Source: Lichenihabitans psoromatis (lineage in GTDB: Bacteria; Pseudomonadota; Alphaproteobacteria; Rhizobiales; Beijerinckiaceae). From it: DNA of 64,000 nucleotides. The translations under genes were made by a program, and so were the position numbers. The stretch lies in contig NZ_CP036515.1 of assembly GCF_004323635.1 (NCBI RefSeq), positions 2,109,501-2,173,500 of the forward strand. The letters run 5' to 3'. Under the pieces are notes generated by a model. It had not been told where the DNA came from. It worked only from the letters and a program-made list of their open reading frames with translations, and did no database searches. Shown piece after piece: positions 9,869 through 19,457 of the stretch; the first letter of the stretch is position 1; every line of letters starts with the position of its first letter.

Positions 9869-10840
9869 GTGCCAGAACGCGAACCCCTGAACCAGAAGGT
9901 CAAACGCTTGGTTAGTCTCAATCGGCCCATTCCGCGCGGCGCTTACGAAGTCCTAGCCCCGATTGAAATCGCGGGCGGCGATCGCTTCGCGCTCGAGCAT
10001 GTGTGTCGGGCGCAAGTTCAGCCCGTCTATCTCGGAGACCATACCGCGGTCTGTCGCATCCTCGGACGCTACAAGTTCTTCGTAGACACGCGCGACCATG
10101 GGTTTGGAGTGAACCTGCTGCTCGACGGGTTCTGGGAGATGTGGCTCACCATGGTGATGACCCGTATCCTGAAACCCGGCATGACGGTCGTCGATATCGG
10201 TGCCAACTTTGGCTATTACGCCGTCCTGTTCGGCGACATGATCGGCCCCTCCGGCCGCCTCATCGCGGTCGAGCCCAACCCGGCGGCGCGGACGCTGTTG
10301 GAACGGTCACTCGGATTGAACGGGCTTCTGGCGCGCACCACCGTCGTGGCGGCTGCCGCATCGTCCACCGATGTCGGGAGCGCCTTGTTCTACGTGCCCA
10401 CGAACGAACCGAAGAACGCGCTGGTTCTCGCCGACCGCAGCCACGCCAATCTCGAGCTCGGGACGTTGAGCGAGGTGCCGCTCTGGTGTCTCGATAAGGC
10501 CGTCGATTCGAAGCAGCGGATCGATCTGATCAAGATCGATGCCGAGGGCGCCGAAGAGGCGATCTTGGAGGGCATGCGACTGACGTTGCAGCGTCATAAG
10601 CCCATTCTGGTGCTCGAATATAACCCGCTGCGTTACACCGATCCGGGCGCGCTGCTCGATCTGCTGATCTCGATCTACGGCTTCTTTCACGCCATTACGT
10701 TCGAGGGAACGTTGCAGCCGATCAGCAAGTCCGAGGTGATGGCCGACCATGGCGGCGAGGACTGGCTGTTGTATTTCAGCGTCGATCCCAAGCCTGCTAT
10801 GCAGGGACAGAGCGAGATCAAGCTCCGGAGCCTGCGCTAA
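9869..10840 (+). CDS. FkbM-family SAM-dependent methyltransferase
   Basis: A 323-residue methyltransferase. The SAM-binding motif VVDIGANFGYY is about 110 residues in and the FkbM signature LIKIDAEGAEEAILEGM follows about 100 residues later. FkbM proteins commonly O-methylate sugars of surface polysaccharides or natural products; its position after the glycosyltransferase points to the former. The start is uncertain: I chose GTG 9869, just after the preceding stop; the open frame also continues upstream inside the glycosyltransferase gene. Its stop overlaps the stop of the convergent phytochrome gene by three bases. Confidence 0.78.
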   Translation: MPEREPLNQKVKRLVSLNRPIPRGAYEVLAPIEIAGGDRFALEHVCRAQVQPVYLGDHTAVCRILGRYKFFVDTRDHGFGVNLLLDGFWEMWLTMVMTRILKPGMTVVDIGANFGYYAVLFGDMIGPSGRLIAVEPNPAARTLLERSLGLNGLLARTTVVAAAASSTDVGSALFYVPTNEPKNALVLADRSHANLELGTLSEVPLWCLDKAVDSKQRIDLIKIDAEGAEEAILEGMRLTLQRHKPILVLEYNPLRYTDPGALLDLLISIYGFFHAITFEGTLQPISKSEVMADHGGEDWLLYFSVDPKPAMQGQSEIKLRSLR

Positions 10841-13443
10841 GGAGAAGCGGCCAGATCGAGTGTCGTGAAAGCCGAGCCAAGGGCGTGAAGCAAAGTTTTG
10901 GCATCATAGGGTTTTGCGACGACCGTCACGTTTCGGAACCGCGCCGGAATCATGGTGCTTTCGCCGTAGCCGGTCGCGAATACGAAGGGGACGCCCCCGG
11001 CGAGCAGGGCGTCGGCCACCGGAAAGCTTGTTTCGCCCGAAAGATTGACGTCGAGCACCGCGGCATCGAAGGCGCCGACCTTCAAGGTCCGCAAGGCGTC
11101 GGCCACATTGCCGGCGATTTCCACCCCGAGCCCCGCATCCGACATCATGCCCTGAGCGTCGAGCGCGATCATCATGCTATCCTCGACCAGCATCAGTCGT
11201 TTGCCCATGAGATCCGTCCGCGTGAGCGGGGTGGCGATCTCGCGCCGTTCGGGTTCGGCCTCGAGGTCGCAAGGCACCAATTGGCTTGCCGGAACGCGGA
11301 AGCGACCGACGACGCCCTCCGGCCGGTATTCGACGGAGCTGTCTCCCTGCAATTCGAACGGGATCGTCTGCTCGACGATGATGGTGCCAAACCCGCGCCG
11401 CTTGGGCGTCGTCACGATGGGGCCGCCAGCCTCGGCCCATTCGAGCATCAAATCCCCCTCGGGCAGGAGCGACCAGGTCACGACGAGTTTTCCGGTCGGC
11501 GTACTGAGCGCACCATATTTCGCCGCGTTGGTCATCATCTCGTGCAGCACCAACGCCAACGTCTGGTAGGCGCGCGACCCGAGCGTGACAACGGGACCCT
11601 GCATCTGCACGCGCTCGCCGGCCTCACCGGCCCAGGCCTGCACCTCGGCTTGCAACAAGCGAAGCAGCGGCGCACCGCGCCAACCGACTTGCGTCAATTG
11701 ATCATGGGCAAATGCCAGCGCCCGTATACGTTGCTCGAGATTTTCGGTGAAGTCCTCGACCGATCCACTCTCCTGCCGGCTTTGCCGCACCAGCGACCGC
11801 ACCAAAGCCAGCACGTTTTTGACCCGGTGGTTGAGCTCGGCGATGAGCAGCGATTGGCTTTCCTGGGCCGCCTTGCGCTCGGTGTTGAGCAGGTCCGCGC
11901 GGCGCAGGATGACGTCCAGCAGCGACACCCGAAGGCTTCGCGCGATTTGAATTTCGCTCGGGCGCCAGGGGAGTGCCTCTCCGCGAACCGTCTCGCGCCA
12001 GGCTTCGAAGCTCTTGCGCGGGCTGATCCGTGTGCCGTCCGTCGTGATTGTGACCGGCTTGTTGGGGTTGCCGCCCCACGTGACCGTTTGGATCAGTTCG
12101 CGCCGAAAGAACATGAGATAATCGCGCGTGCCGCGCCAGAACGGCACCGCCATCATCCCGCTGACGCGGTCCGTGAACGACTGCGCCAAGGGCATGAGCA
12201 GGCCGAGCGAACAGGTGACGGTCGGCTCGTGCGGGCCCTGCTGATCGAGCAATGCGATCAGGGCCGGCATGCCGCTCATGGGCGGGACGTGACCGACGCC
12301 TGTGAATCGGCCTTCTGACCAGACCCCGACACCGTCGCATTCGATGAGGGCTTGGAGCGTGCTCTCGAAGCTCGGCAGGTTATCGAACAGGGTTTCCTCG
12401 ACCGGCATGGTGGCGATCAAACGGTCGAGCGCATCGCGTGCCTTTGCGGCGTTGGCGAGTTCCTCGTCGCGCTGTTTTGCCTCGATCTGCAACGAGAAGA
12501 TCTGCCCGAACAATTCGCAGGCCGCGCATGTCGTTGCCGCGAGACGGCGCGGCGCTTCGTGATGGCAGGCGATTAGTCCCCAAAGCTTGTCGCCGGCCAT
12601 GATCGAGACCGTGAGGGTCGCGGCCGACCCCATATTGCGGAGATATTCGAGGTGGATGGGTGAGACGCTGCGCAGCGACGCCAGACTGAGGTCGATCGGT
12701 GCCGCGTCGCTGCCCGGAAGGCCGATGAGCGGCACCGGCGTGTAGCCGACGTCGACGATCATCCGCAGCCATTGCCGTTTATACAGTGCGCGCGCCTGAG
12801 CCGGGATGTCGCTCGCCGGATATCGCAGACCGACCAGCGGTCTTATGCCGGGACGCAACGCCTCCGCCACGACCTCACCGCTGTCATCGGGCAGAAAGCG
12901 GTAGATCATGACATGATCGTAGCCGGTGACGGCGCGCAATTGTCCGGCGGCCGTCTGCAGAATTCGAGCGAGGGTGGGGGCTCGCTTGATGCGGCCGACC
13001 ATGCTCTTGACCAAAACGATCGGGTCGGTGGTGCTGGTGTCGGCGCCCGCATGGTCGGTCACTTCGATGATCGCAACGTCGCCGGTCGAATGAACCGTAA
13101 GATCGACGCGTTTGCCGCCTGTCACCGCGATCACATCGGTCAGCCGCTCCGCCGTTCCGGACACCATCGAGCCCTGCAGCGTATTGCGAAGATCGTGGAC
13201 GGTGGTGCCGTCGAGGATTTTGTCGAGGTCTTGTCCCAGGATGGCGGCATCGGGCGCGAGGTCGAGGACGGTGGCAGCATTCAGAGAGGCTTGGACAACC
13301 GTCCAGTCCGACATTCTGCAGACCAGGAGGCAGCCGTGAGGCTGCACTGCACCAGAAAGGTGGATCGGCTCCCTCGCGCAATCGTCTAGGTTAAGGCCAG
13401 GCGAAAGGGCATCATGCAATTGAGCGCTCAAATACCGGTCCAA
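10837..13443 (-). CDS. bphP: Bacteriophytochrome: PAS-GAF-PHY sensor with HWE histidine kinase and receiver domain
   Basis: An 868-residue red/far-red photoreceptor kinase. Cys22 in DDCAREPIH is the usual bilin attachment residue of bacteriophytochromes, and the GAF domain carries the diagnostic YPASDIP motif. The PHY domain follows to about residue 500. The kinase H-box is LIAELNHRVKNVLALV, the HWE/HisKA_2 type, and a response-regulator domain occupies the last 130 residues (phospho-acceptor Asp in VLDVNLSG). The built-in receiver makes it a hybrid kinase. A heme oxygenase gene lies 125 bases upstream on the same strand and would supply the biliverdin chromophore. Confidence 0.93.
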   Translation of the reverse strand: MDRYLSAQLHDALSPGLNLDDCAREPIHLSGAVQPHGCLLVCRMSDWTVVQASLNAATVLDLAPDAAILGQDLDKILDGTTVHDLRNTLQGSMVSGTAERLTDVIAVTGGKRVDLTVHSTGDVAIIEVTDHAGADTSTTDPIVLVKSMVGRIKRAPTLARILQTAAGQLRAVTGYDHVMIYRFLPDDSGEVVAEALRPGIRPLVGLRYPASDIPAQARALYKRQWLRMIVDVGYTPVPLIGLPGSDAAPIDLSLASLRSVSPIHLEYLRNMGSAATLTVSIMAGDKLWGLIACHHEAPRRLAATTCAACELFGQIFSLQIEAKQRDEELANAAKARDALDRLIATMPVEETLFDNLPSFESTLQALIECDGVGVWSEGRFTGVGHVPPMSGMPALIALLDQQGPHEPTVTCSLGLLMPLAQSFTDRVSGMMAVPFWRGTRDYLMFFRRELIQTVTWGGNPNKPVTITTDGTRISPRKSFEAWRETVRGEALPWRPSEIQIARSLRVSLLDVILRRADLLNTERKAAQESQSLLIAELNHRVKNVLALVRSLVRQSRQESGSVEDFTENLEQRIRALAFAHDQLTQVGWRGAPLLRLLQAEVQAWAGEAGERVQMQGPVVTLGSRAYQTLALVLHEMMTNAAKYGALSTPTGKLVVTWSLLPEGDLMLEWAEAGGPIVTTPKRRGFGTIIVEQTIPFELQGDSSVEYRPEGVVGRFRVPASQLVPCDLEAEPERREIATPLTRTDLMGKRLMLVEDSMMIALDAQGMMSDAGLGVEIAGNVADALRTLKVGAFDAAVLDVNLSGETSFPVADALLAGGVPFVFATGYGESTMIPARFRNVTVVAKPYDAKTLLHALGSAFTTLDLAASP

Positions 13444-13567
13444 TATTACGCTGCGCCACGCTTACATGCGGACGTCAAGTCAAGCCTTATCCTTTATAAG
13501 TCCATTGGGGAATTTTCGTTCAATCATCGACAAGTGCCTGCTCATGCGATGACAAGGCACCTTAACA

Positions 13568-14149
13568 TCACCCAGCGACCATTTTGGCGCTTTGCGTAAA
13601 GAGACGGAACCCTGCAATGCCGGTCTCCTGCAGGTGAGCCTGCTGGTCCGGCTGACCGCGATTTTGGCGCAGAATGTCGAGAAAGATCGTCCATTGCTTG
13701 GCTTGAAACGGTTGTCCAAGAAACATCGTTGCGTCGGCCAAGACCGCATCGCCAGTGAGCATGCGTCGGAGCAGGACACGCGCGCCATGGCGCGAACCCT
13801 CGAGCACATAAGCGATCGCGAGCGGGTCATAGGCCCCAACCGGTAAGTGGCACGCAGGGATGCGCTCCAGCGGCACACCGAGCCTCTCGAGATCGGCCAG
13901 CACGAAGCTGCCGCGTCGCCGGACGCCCCAATCGGCGATGAACCGATCGATTCCGTTTTGCTGGACCGCATCCTCGAGCGGCAGCAACGCCCCAGCTTGT
14001 GCCAGCAGGAACGCCACATAGCCCTCCCGATGGCGCAGATCGAACTGCTCGAAGGCGCGTTCGGTGGAGGCATGCCACGGTGCCGTCGCGTCCCTCAGAC
14101 CAAGGTGGGGGTTGATCGCGCTGCGTTCGGTCGAGACGTCGTTATCCAT
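13568..14149 (-). CDS. bphO: Heme oxygenase (biliverdin-producing), BphO type
   Basis: About 193 residues resembling bacterial BphO heme oxygenases, which open heme to biliverdin. The N-terminus has LRDATAPWHASTE, where the His is the expected proximal heme ligand, followed by a conserved YVAFLLAQ helix. The upstream position relative to the phytochrome on the same strand is the classical bphO-bphP arrangement and strongly supports the call. I chose the ATG at 14149; an ATG 15 codons upstream (14194) is possible. The frame continues further upstream, but the sequence there is not protein-like. Confidence 0.82.
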   Translation of the reverse strand: MDNDVSTERSAINPHLGLRDATAPWHASTERAFEQFDLRHREGYVAFLLAQAGALLPLEDAVQQNGIDRFIADWGVRRRGSFVLADLERLGVPLERIPACHLPVGAYDPLAIAYVLEGSRHGARVLLRRMLTGDAVLADATMFLGQPFQAKQWTIFLDILRQNRGQPDQQAHLQETGIAGFRLFTQSAKMVAG

Positions 14150-14308
14150 TGGGGTCCATTGGATAGGGCGTTCCTCGTCAAAACGGAAGGCCATGCGACG
14201 CGGCTGGAGTTTGACGCCGCGCGACGGCAGAAGAGCCTTGACGGACGCGCTACTAACCGGAAGGCAGGACCAGGGCTCGCGACAAGCGATCGGCAGAGGC
14301 GTCGTTGA

Positions 14309-15412
14309 ATGAAGACAGCAGTGGTGGTCCGGCTCGCGATCGCTTGGATCACGGTCGGGGTCGCGTTCGTGTTTGGCGATGCGATCTATGCCGCGTCCGC
14401 CTCGCTGATCGGTTCCTGTATGGTCTTCGCGGCTCTGCTCGCGATCATCATGTGGTCGGCCTTCGGGGTCGTCGAGGAGGCCGATCATCTCGCCGACCGA
14501 TTGGGTGAGCCCTACGGCACGCTGTTGCTGACGCTCTCGATCGTCTTGATCGAGGTGGCGCTCATCGGAGCGGTAATGCTTGGCTCGGCCGACCCGACGC
14601 TCGGCCGCGACACGATGTTCGCGGTGCTTATGATCGTGCTCAACGGCGTGGTCGGCCTCGGGCTGCTGGTGGGCGGGTGGCGATATGGCGCGCAGGTCTA
14701 TAATCTCGAAGGCGCAAGCGCTTATCTGGCCGTCATCATGCCGCTGACCGTCATCGCGCTGGTCCTGCCAAACTTTACCGTGTCGACGTCGGCCGGGACC
14801 CTCAGCACCGAACAGGCCATCTCACTGATGGTCTTCACGGTGCTGCTCTACGGCACATTCCTGGCGCTGCAGACCGGGCGACATCAAGACTTCTTCACCA
14901 TGCCCGAAAGCGTGTCGCACGGCGACCTCGAACCCGCGCCGTCCGACCACGCGGGCGGCGGCTCCATCCTGCCGCGCATGGTGTTGCTGATCCTGTCGCT
15001 GCTCCCGGTCGTGCTGCTGGCCAAACGGCTCGCCAAGGTTCTCGACCGGACGATCGAGACGCTGCATGCCCCGACGGCTCTCGGCGGCGTCATCATCGCC
15101 ATAATCGTGTTCACGCCCGAAGGTCTCGCGGCGCTGCGCGCGGTGTCGCTCAATCGCCTGCAACGCACCATCAATCTCTGCCTGGGCGCGGCGGCCTCGA
15201 CCATCGGACTGACGGTCCCGGCCGTACTGGTGCTCGGCTTGCTGACGGGCCAGAATATCGTGCTCGGCCTCTCGCCGTCCAACATGGTGCTTTTGGCCCT
15301 GACGCTGATCTTGTCGACGCTGACGTTTTCGGGCCCGCGGACGACGGCGCTGAACGGCGCCATGCATCTCGTCGTGTTCTTCGTCTACATCACGCTCATC
15401 TTCAGCCCATGA
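14309..15412 (+). CDS. chaA: ChaA-type calcium/cation:proton antiporter
   Basis: A 367-residue inner-membrane exchanger of the Ca2+/cation antiporter superfamily with about 11 hydrophobic segments. The two family repeats are visible: LGEPYGTLLLTLSIVLIEVALI near residue 70 and VIIAIIVFTPEGLAALRA near residue 270, each holding the acidic residue used for cation binding. A hydrophilic acidic/His loop separates them. This matches E. coli ChaA in layout; the preferred ion (Ca2+, Na+ or K+) is not evident. It is divergent from bphO. Confidence 0.85.
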   Translation: MKTAVVVRLAIAWITVGVAFVFGDAIYAASASLIGSCMVFAALLAIIMWSAFGVVEEADHLADRLGEPYGTLLLTLSIVLIEVALIGAVMLGSADPTLGRDTMFAVLMIVLNGVVGLGLLVGGWRYGAQVYNLEGASAYLAVIMPLTVIALVLPNFTVSTSAGTLSTEQAISLMVFTVLLYGTFLALQTGRHQDFFTMPESVSHGDLEPAPSDHAGGGSILPRMVLLILSLLPVVLLAKRLAKVLDRTIETLHAPTALGGVIIAIIVFTPEGLAALRAVSLNRLQRTINLCLGAAASTIGLTVPAVLVLGLLTGQNIVLGLSPSNMVLLALTLILSTLTFSGPRTTALNGAMHLVVFFVYITLIFSP

Positions 15413-15452
15413 TGCGGCGGCATCTCGGACGCGTGGCGGGGAGACCGCAAGA

Positions 15453-16742
15453 ATGACGAGGCGGGATCGTGATCCAGGCACGGTCGATTTGTCCACACGG
15501 GCGCCGACTGTCGTCGAAGCGGCAGAGGCCGCGATCGTCGACGTCGATCGGTTTATCGCGCGAGGCACGCGGGAGTTTCGTCTAACCAACGTGGCGCTGT
15601 TCGCGTCTGGGTTCACCACCTTCGCGCTGATCTATTGCGTGCAGCCGATCATGCCGGTGTTCTCGCAGGAGTTCGGGATCGGCGCGGCCGCCGCGAGCCT
15701 GTCTCTCTCGATCACGACGCAGTGCCTCGCCGTGTCGATGCTGATCGCGAGTTCCCTCTCCGAGGTCTTCGGGCGCAAGCCCGTGATGGTGGCATCCCTC
15801 TGCGCCTCGTCGCTGCTCGTCTTGGCCTCTGCTTTCGCGCCGAACTGGCAGGTGTTTCTGGTGCTGCGCGCCCTCGCCGGTATCGCGTTCAGCGGCTTGC
15901 CCGCGACCGCCATGGCTTATGTCGGCGAAGAAATGGAGACCCGCTCCCTCGGCCTGGCGATGGGCCTCTATATCGGCGGGACCGGCCTCGGTGCGCTTGG
16001 CGGCCGTCTGATCGTCGGCATCCTGACCGATGTGGTGAGTTGGCGGGCCGGGATGCTCACGATCGGCCTGTTGGCCTTGGGATCGAGCCTGATCTTCACG
16101 GCCTATCTGCCGCAATCCCGGCATTTCGTCGCACGGCCGTTCAATATCGCGGCGCTGGGGCGGTCCTTCGCGGCCCATCTGCGAGATCCGATCCAGCTTC
16201 TCCTCTATCTCGAGGGATTTCTGCTGCTCGGCATCTTCGTGGCGCTGTATAATTACATCGGTTATCGTTTGATGGCGCCCCCTTATGGGTTCAGCCAGAC
16301 GACGGTCGGGCTCATCTTCCTGCTGTCGCTGGTCGGCATCGTGAGTTCGGCCTGGGTCGGGGATCTGGCGGGGCGACTCGGGAGAGGGCGTGTCTTCTGG
16401 GTCTTCGTGGCGATCATGCTTGGCGGAATGGGGCTGACGCTGTTCGATCATCTCGCCGCGATCCTGGTTGGGCTGGCGATCGTCACCTTCGCGTTCTACG
16501 CGGCCCATTCGGTCGCGTCCTCCTGGGTTGGCGTCAGGGCCAAGCATGCCAAGGCGCAAGCCTCCTCGCTCTATCTGTTCAGCTATTACAGCGGATCGAG
16601 CGTCATCGGCTCGCTCGGCGGCCTCGCCTGGCAGCACGACGGTTGGCTCGGGGTCGTGCTGTTGGGCAGCATCGTCCTGATGATCGCTTTGGCGGCCGCT
16701 CTCGTCCTGGCACGGTCCGATCCGCCGCGCGTCAGCGGCTGA
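15453..16742 (+). CDS. MFS transporter, YnfM-like efflux protein
   Basis: A 429-residue major facilitator superfamily protein with 12 predicted helices. The loop 2-3 motif is SSLSEVFGRKPVMV, and the N-terminal region (CVQPIMPVFSQEFG) resembles the YnfM/arabinose-efflux-like group. The first 45 residues are polar and longer than usual, so the true start might be internal, but no better ATG is near. It follows the antiporter by 40 bases and may share its transcript. The substrate is unknown. Confidence 0.8.
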   Translation: MTRRDRDPGTVDLSTRAPTVVEAAEAAIVDVDRFIARGTREFRLTNVALFASGFTTFALIYCVQPIMPVFSQEFGIGAAAASLSLSITTQCLAVSMLIASSLSEVFGRKPVMVASLCASSLLVLASAFAPNWQVFLVLRALAGIAFSGLPATAMAYVGEEMETRSLGLAMGLYIGGTGLGALGGRLIVGILTDVVSWRAGMLTIGLLALGSSLIFTAYLPQSRHFVARPFNIAALGRSFAAHLRDPIQLLLYLEGFLLLGIFVALYNYIGYRLMAPPYGFSQTTVGLIFLLSLVGIVSSAWVGDLAGRLGRGRVFWVFVAIMLGGMGLTLFDHLAAILVGLAIVTFAFYAAHSVASSWVGVRAKHAKAQASSLYLFSYYSGSSVIGSLGGLAWQHDGWLGVVLLGSIVLMIALAAALVLARSDPPRVSG

Positions 16743-16858
16743 AATGCGAGCCGCCTGTGTGCTGCGGCGTTGCGACGGCCTGCCATGAGACCCGACCCCT
16801 TCTCGCCAAGGCATAAAAAATCTATAAACAAGCCGTTCCGTGCGGCATCCGCACGCTG

Positions 16859-18796
16859 GTGAGTAAAGAATCGATGCCCCAGGATACGGTGCAGGATCTG
16901 CCCGTCGCGGAAGCGGCGAGGCCGGTGGTCCACGACCATGGCCACCCGGTCGGCGGTTTCCCCATGATCTTGGGGTCGATCGGCGTCGTCTATGGCGACA
17001 TCGGCACGAGTCCGCTTTACGCCCTGAAGACGGCGTTGGCGCATGCCTCGACGACCGGCGCGACCGTGGAGGAAGTGGTCGGCATCGTGTCGCTTCTGAT
17101 CTACGCCCTGTTCTTCACCGTCACGGTGAAATATGTGCTGTTTCTCATGCGGGCCGACAACAAAGGCGAGGGTGGCACGCTGTCGTTGATGGCACTTGCC
17201 CAGAAGGCGCTCGGCCATCGTGCCCAGACGGTGTTCCTGCTTGGGGTCGCGGGCGCCGCGCTATTCTCGGGCGACGCGATCATCACCCCGGCGATTTCGG
17301 TGCTGTCGGCGGTCGAGGGACTCGGTATCGCGGAGCAAGGGCTGATCCCCTACGTGATCCCGATCACGGTCGTGATTCTCATCTCGCTGTTCACGGTCCA
17401 GAGTTTCGGAACCGCCAAGGTGGCGGCTTTCTTTGGTCCGATCATGGTGGTGTTCTTTTCGGTCATCGGCGCCATGGGACTGGTGCACATCTTCGACGCC
17501 CCGATCATTCTCACGGCCTTCAATCCCCTGAACGGTCTGGCGTTTCTGTTCGGCAATGGCGCTACGGGCTTCGTCACGCTCGGTCTGGTGTTCCTTGCCG
17601 TCACCGGTGCCGAAGCCCTTTATGCCGATATGGGCCACTTCGGCCGGATGCCGATTCAGCTCGCCTGGTTATTCTTCGTGCTGCCGGCGCTGCTGCTGAA
17701 CTACCTCGGGCAGGGCGCCCTCGTTCTGCGCTATCCCGAGACCATCACGCAGCCGTTCTTTCTCATGGTGCCGAATTGGGCGTTGATCCCGCTCGTGATC
17801 CTGTCGACGGTCGCGACCGTGATCGCCAGCCAGGCCGTCATCACCGGAGCTTATTCGCTGATCCGGCAGGCCATCCAGCTTGGCCTGCTGCCCCGCATGG
17901 AGATCCAGCACACGTCGGAGACGACCGAAGGGCAGATCTACGTTCCGCGCGCCAACCGGTTGATGCTGATCGGCGTGCTGGTTCTGGTGTTCCTGTTCAA
18001 GAGCTCGGACAATCTCGCCAATGCCTACGGCATCGCGGTGACCGGCACGATGGTGGTCACCACTTCTCTGTCGTTCTTCGTGGTGTGGAAGCTGTGGCGC
18101 TGGCCGCTTTATTGGGCGGTCCCGTTCGTGGCGTTTTTCTTGGTGATCGATCTCGCCTTCCTGTTCGCCAACATGGTCAAGGTGCTGGATGGCGGCTGGG
18201 TGCCGCTGCTGATGGCGGCCTGCTCGATGTTGCTGATGTGGACCTGGGTGCGGGGCACCGCCTTCCTGTCGGAAAAGACGCATCGCGACTCCATCTCGAC
18301 GCGCGACCTCATCCGCATGCTGCAAAAGAGCAAGCCGATCCGCGTTCCCGGCACCGCCATCTTCCTGACGAGCGATCCTGAGGTGGCGCCGTCGGCGCTG
18401 ATGCACAACCTCAAGCACAACAAGGTCATCCACGAGCGGGTCATCATCCTGTCGGTCAAGACGGCCGATCAGCCGCGCGTCGCGCAAGCGAACCGCTATC
18501 AGCTCGAGAAGCTGTCGGACGATTTCACCAAGATCATTCTGAATTACGGCTATATGGAACATCCACGGATGCCGAGCGCCCTCGCCAGCCTGAAGAAGGC
18601 CGGTCTCCGCTTCGACATCATGACGACGTCCTATTTCCTCGGGCGACGCTCGCTGAAGGCCTCGCCAAATTCCGGCATGCCGGTGTGGCAGGACAGGCTC
18701 TATATCGCGCTGTCGAAACAAGCCGCCACCGCGCCGGACTTCTTCTCGATCCCGTCCGACCGCGTGGTCGAACTCGGCGCCCAAGTCACCATTTAA
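16859..18796 (+). CDS. kup: Low-affinity potassium uptake protein Kup
   Basis: A 645-residue K+/H+ symporter of the HAK/KUP/KT family. The signature GVVYGDIGTSPLYALK is about 40 residues in; about 12 membrane helices follow to residue 450, then a cytoplasmic C-terminal domain. I used the GTG at 16859; an ATG five codons later gives an equally good start. Gene length is normal. A strong hairpin follows the stop. Confidence 0.95.
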   Translation: MSKESMPQDTVQDLPVAEAARPVVHDHGHPVGGFPMILGSIGVVYGDIGTSPLYALKTALAHASTTGATVEEVVGIVSLLIYALFFTVTVKYVLFLMRADNKGEGGTLSLMALAQKALGHRAQTVFLLGVAGAALFSGDAIITPAISVLSAVEGLGIAEQGLIPYVIPITVVILISLFTVQSFGTAKVAAFFGPIMVVFFSVIGAMGLVHIFDAPIILTAFNPLNGLAFLFGNGATGFVTLGLVFLAVTGAEALYADMGHFGRMPIQLAWLFFVLPALLLNYLGQGALVLRYPETITQPFFLMVPNWALIPLVILSTVATVIASQAVITGAYSLIRQAIQLGLLPRMEIQHTSETTEGQIYVPRANRLMLIGVLVLVFLFKSSDNLANAYGIAVTGTMVVTTSLSFFVVWKLWRWPLYWAVPFVAFFLVIDLAFLFANMVKVLDGGWVPLLMAACSMLLMWTWVRGTAFLSEKTHRDSISTRDLIRMLQKSKPIRVPGTAIFLTSDPEVAPSALMHNLKHNKVIHERVIILSVKTADQPRVAQANRYQLEKLSDDFTKIILNYGYMEHPRMPSALASLKKAGLRFDIMTTSYFLGRRSLKASPNSGMPVWQDRLYIALSKQAATAPDFFSIPSDRVVELGAQVTI

Positions 18797-18835
18797 GGCA
18801 GGACCGACGTCACTATCTCGGACGCGGTCCGAGGG

Positions 18836-18859
18836 CCCTCCCGCGCGAACGCGGGAGGG
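18836..18859. terminator. Perfect 10-bp hairpin between convergent genes
   Basis: CCCTCCCGCG pairs perfectly with CGCGGGAGGG around the tetraloop CGAA. It lies 40 bases after the kup stop and 15 bases before the stop of the convergent Pro-rich gene. There is no long U tract, so termination may be partial or serve as an mRNA 3' end. Confidence 0.7.
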
Positions 18860-18873
18860 GTAATCGTTGCGGC

Positions 18874-19269
18874 TTAGTTTTGCGCCGGGGCCGCCGGAGC
18901 AACCGGGGCCGGAGCTGCCGGGATCGCCGACAGCTTGTCGATCAACTGCGACGCGATATCGCCGCAGGCCTTCACCGGTTCATCGTCGGCGCACTTCACA
19001 TCCACGACGGTGTCGCCGCGCTGGAGGTGGAAGTGTGCGGCCTTCGAGGGCGGCGGCGGGGGCGGGGGCGGGAAGCCGAAGCCGCCAGGGCCTCGCATGC
19101 CAGGACCACCGGGTCCACCGGGTCCACGCAGACCGGGGCCGCCGGGCGGCGGCGGGGGCGGCGGTGCGCCAACGCCGGGTTGATTGTTTTCGCCGGGCGG
19201 CACCTGCGCCAAAACGGCCGGGGTCAAGAGAGCCAAGCAGGCTCCCGCGAGCAGCAAACGCTTGATCAT
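18874..19269 (-). CDS. Proline/glycine-rich secreted protein of unknown function
   Basis: A 131-residue protein with a clear signal peptide (MIKRLLLAGACLALLTPA, cleavage near VLAQ). Residues about 30-75 are runs of proline and glycine (two blocks of seven or more prolines separated by GGPG/RGPGG repeats). The remaining domain has two cysteines (CADDEPVKAC), which could form a disulfide in the periplasm, then an Ala/Pro tail. I do not recognise the family. It is divergent from an OmpR-type regulator, and the shared intergenic region carries a likely response-regulator site, so it may be a target of that system. Confidence 0.7.
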   Translation of the reverse strand: MIKRLLLAGACLALLTPAVLAQVPPGENNQPGVGAPPPPPPPGGPGLRGPGGPGGPGMRGPGGFGFPPPPPPPPSKAAHFHLQRGDTVVDVKCADDEPVKACGDIASQLIDKLSAIPAAPAPVAPAAPAQN

Positions 19270-19370
19270 CGTTCATCCTCATGGTTGCGAAGCGACGCTT
19301 CGTCCGGTCGGGCCTGGACAGGCCGGTCTCGACCGATGACGTGTTTCTAATCCGTGGGCCTGGAACCCGG

Positions 19371-19399
19371 GCTGAACCAAGCGGTTCAGCTTCGGTTCA
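19371..19399 (+). promoter_or_regulatory. OmpR/PhoP-type direct repeat overlapping a palindrome
   Basis: The heptamer CGGTTCA occurs at 19382 and again at 19393, an 11-base spacing typical of OmpR/PhoB-family winged-helix operators. The first copy also lies in a perfect 8-base inverted repeat (GCTGAACC at 19371 and GGTTCAGC at 19383). It sits 59 bases upstream of the response regulator gene and about 100 bases from the divergent secreted-protein gene. Confidence 0.5.
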
Positions 19400-19457
19400 A
19401 CCGATCAGCATAGTGTTTCCACAACACCCACCCGGCACGTCGCCGCAAGAGAGACCG

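Noticed and set aside
10885..12318. A 477-codon open frame antisense to the phytochrome
   Set aside because: Shadow of codon bias in bphP; no domain or start signal.
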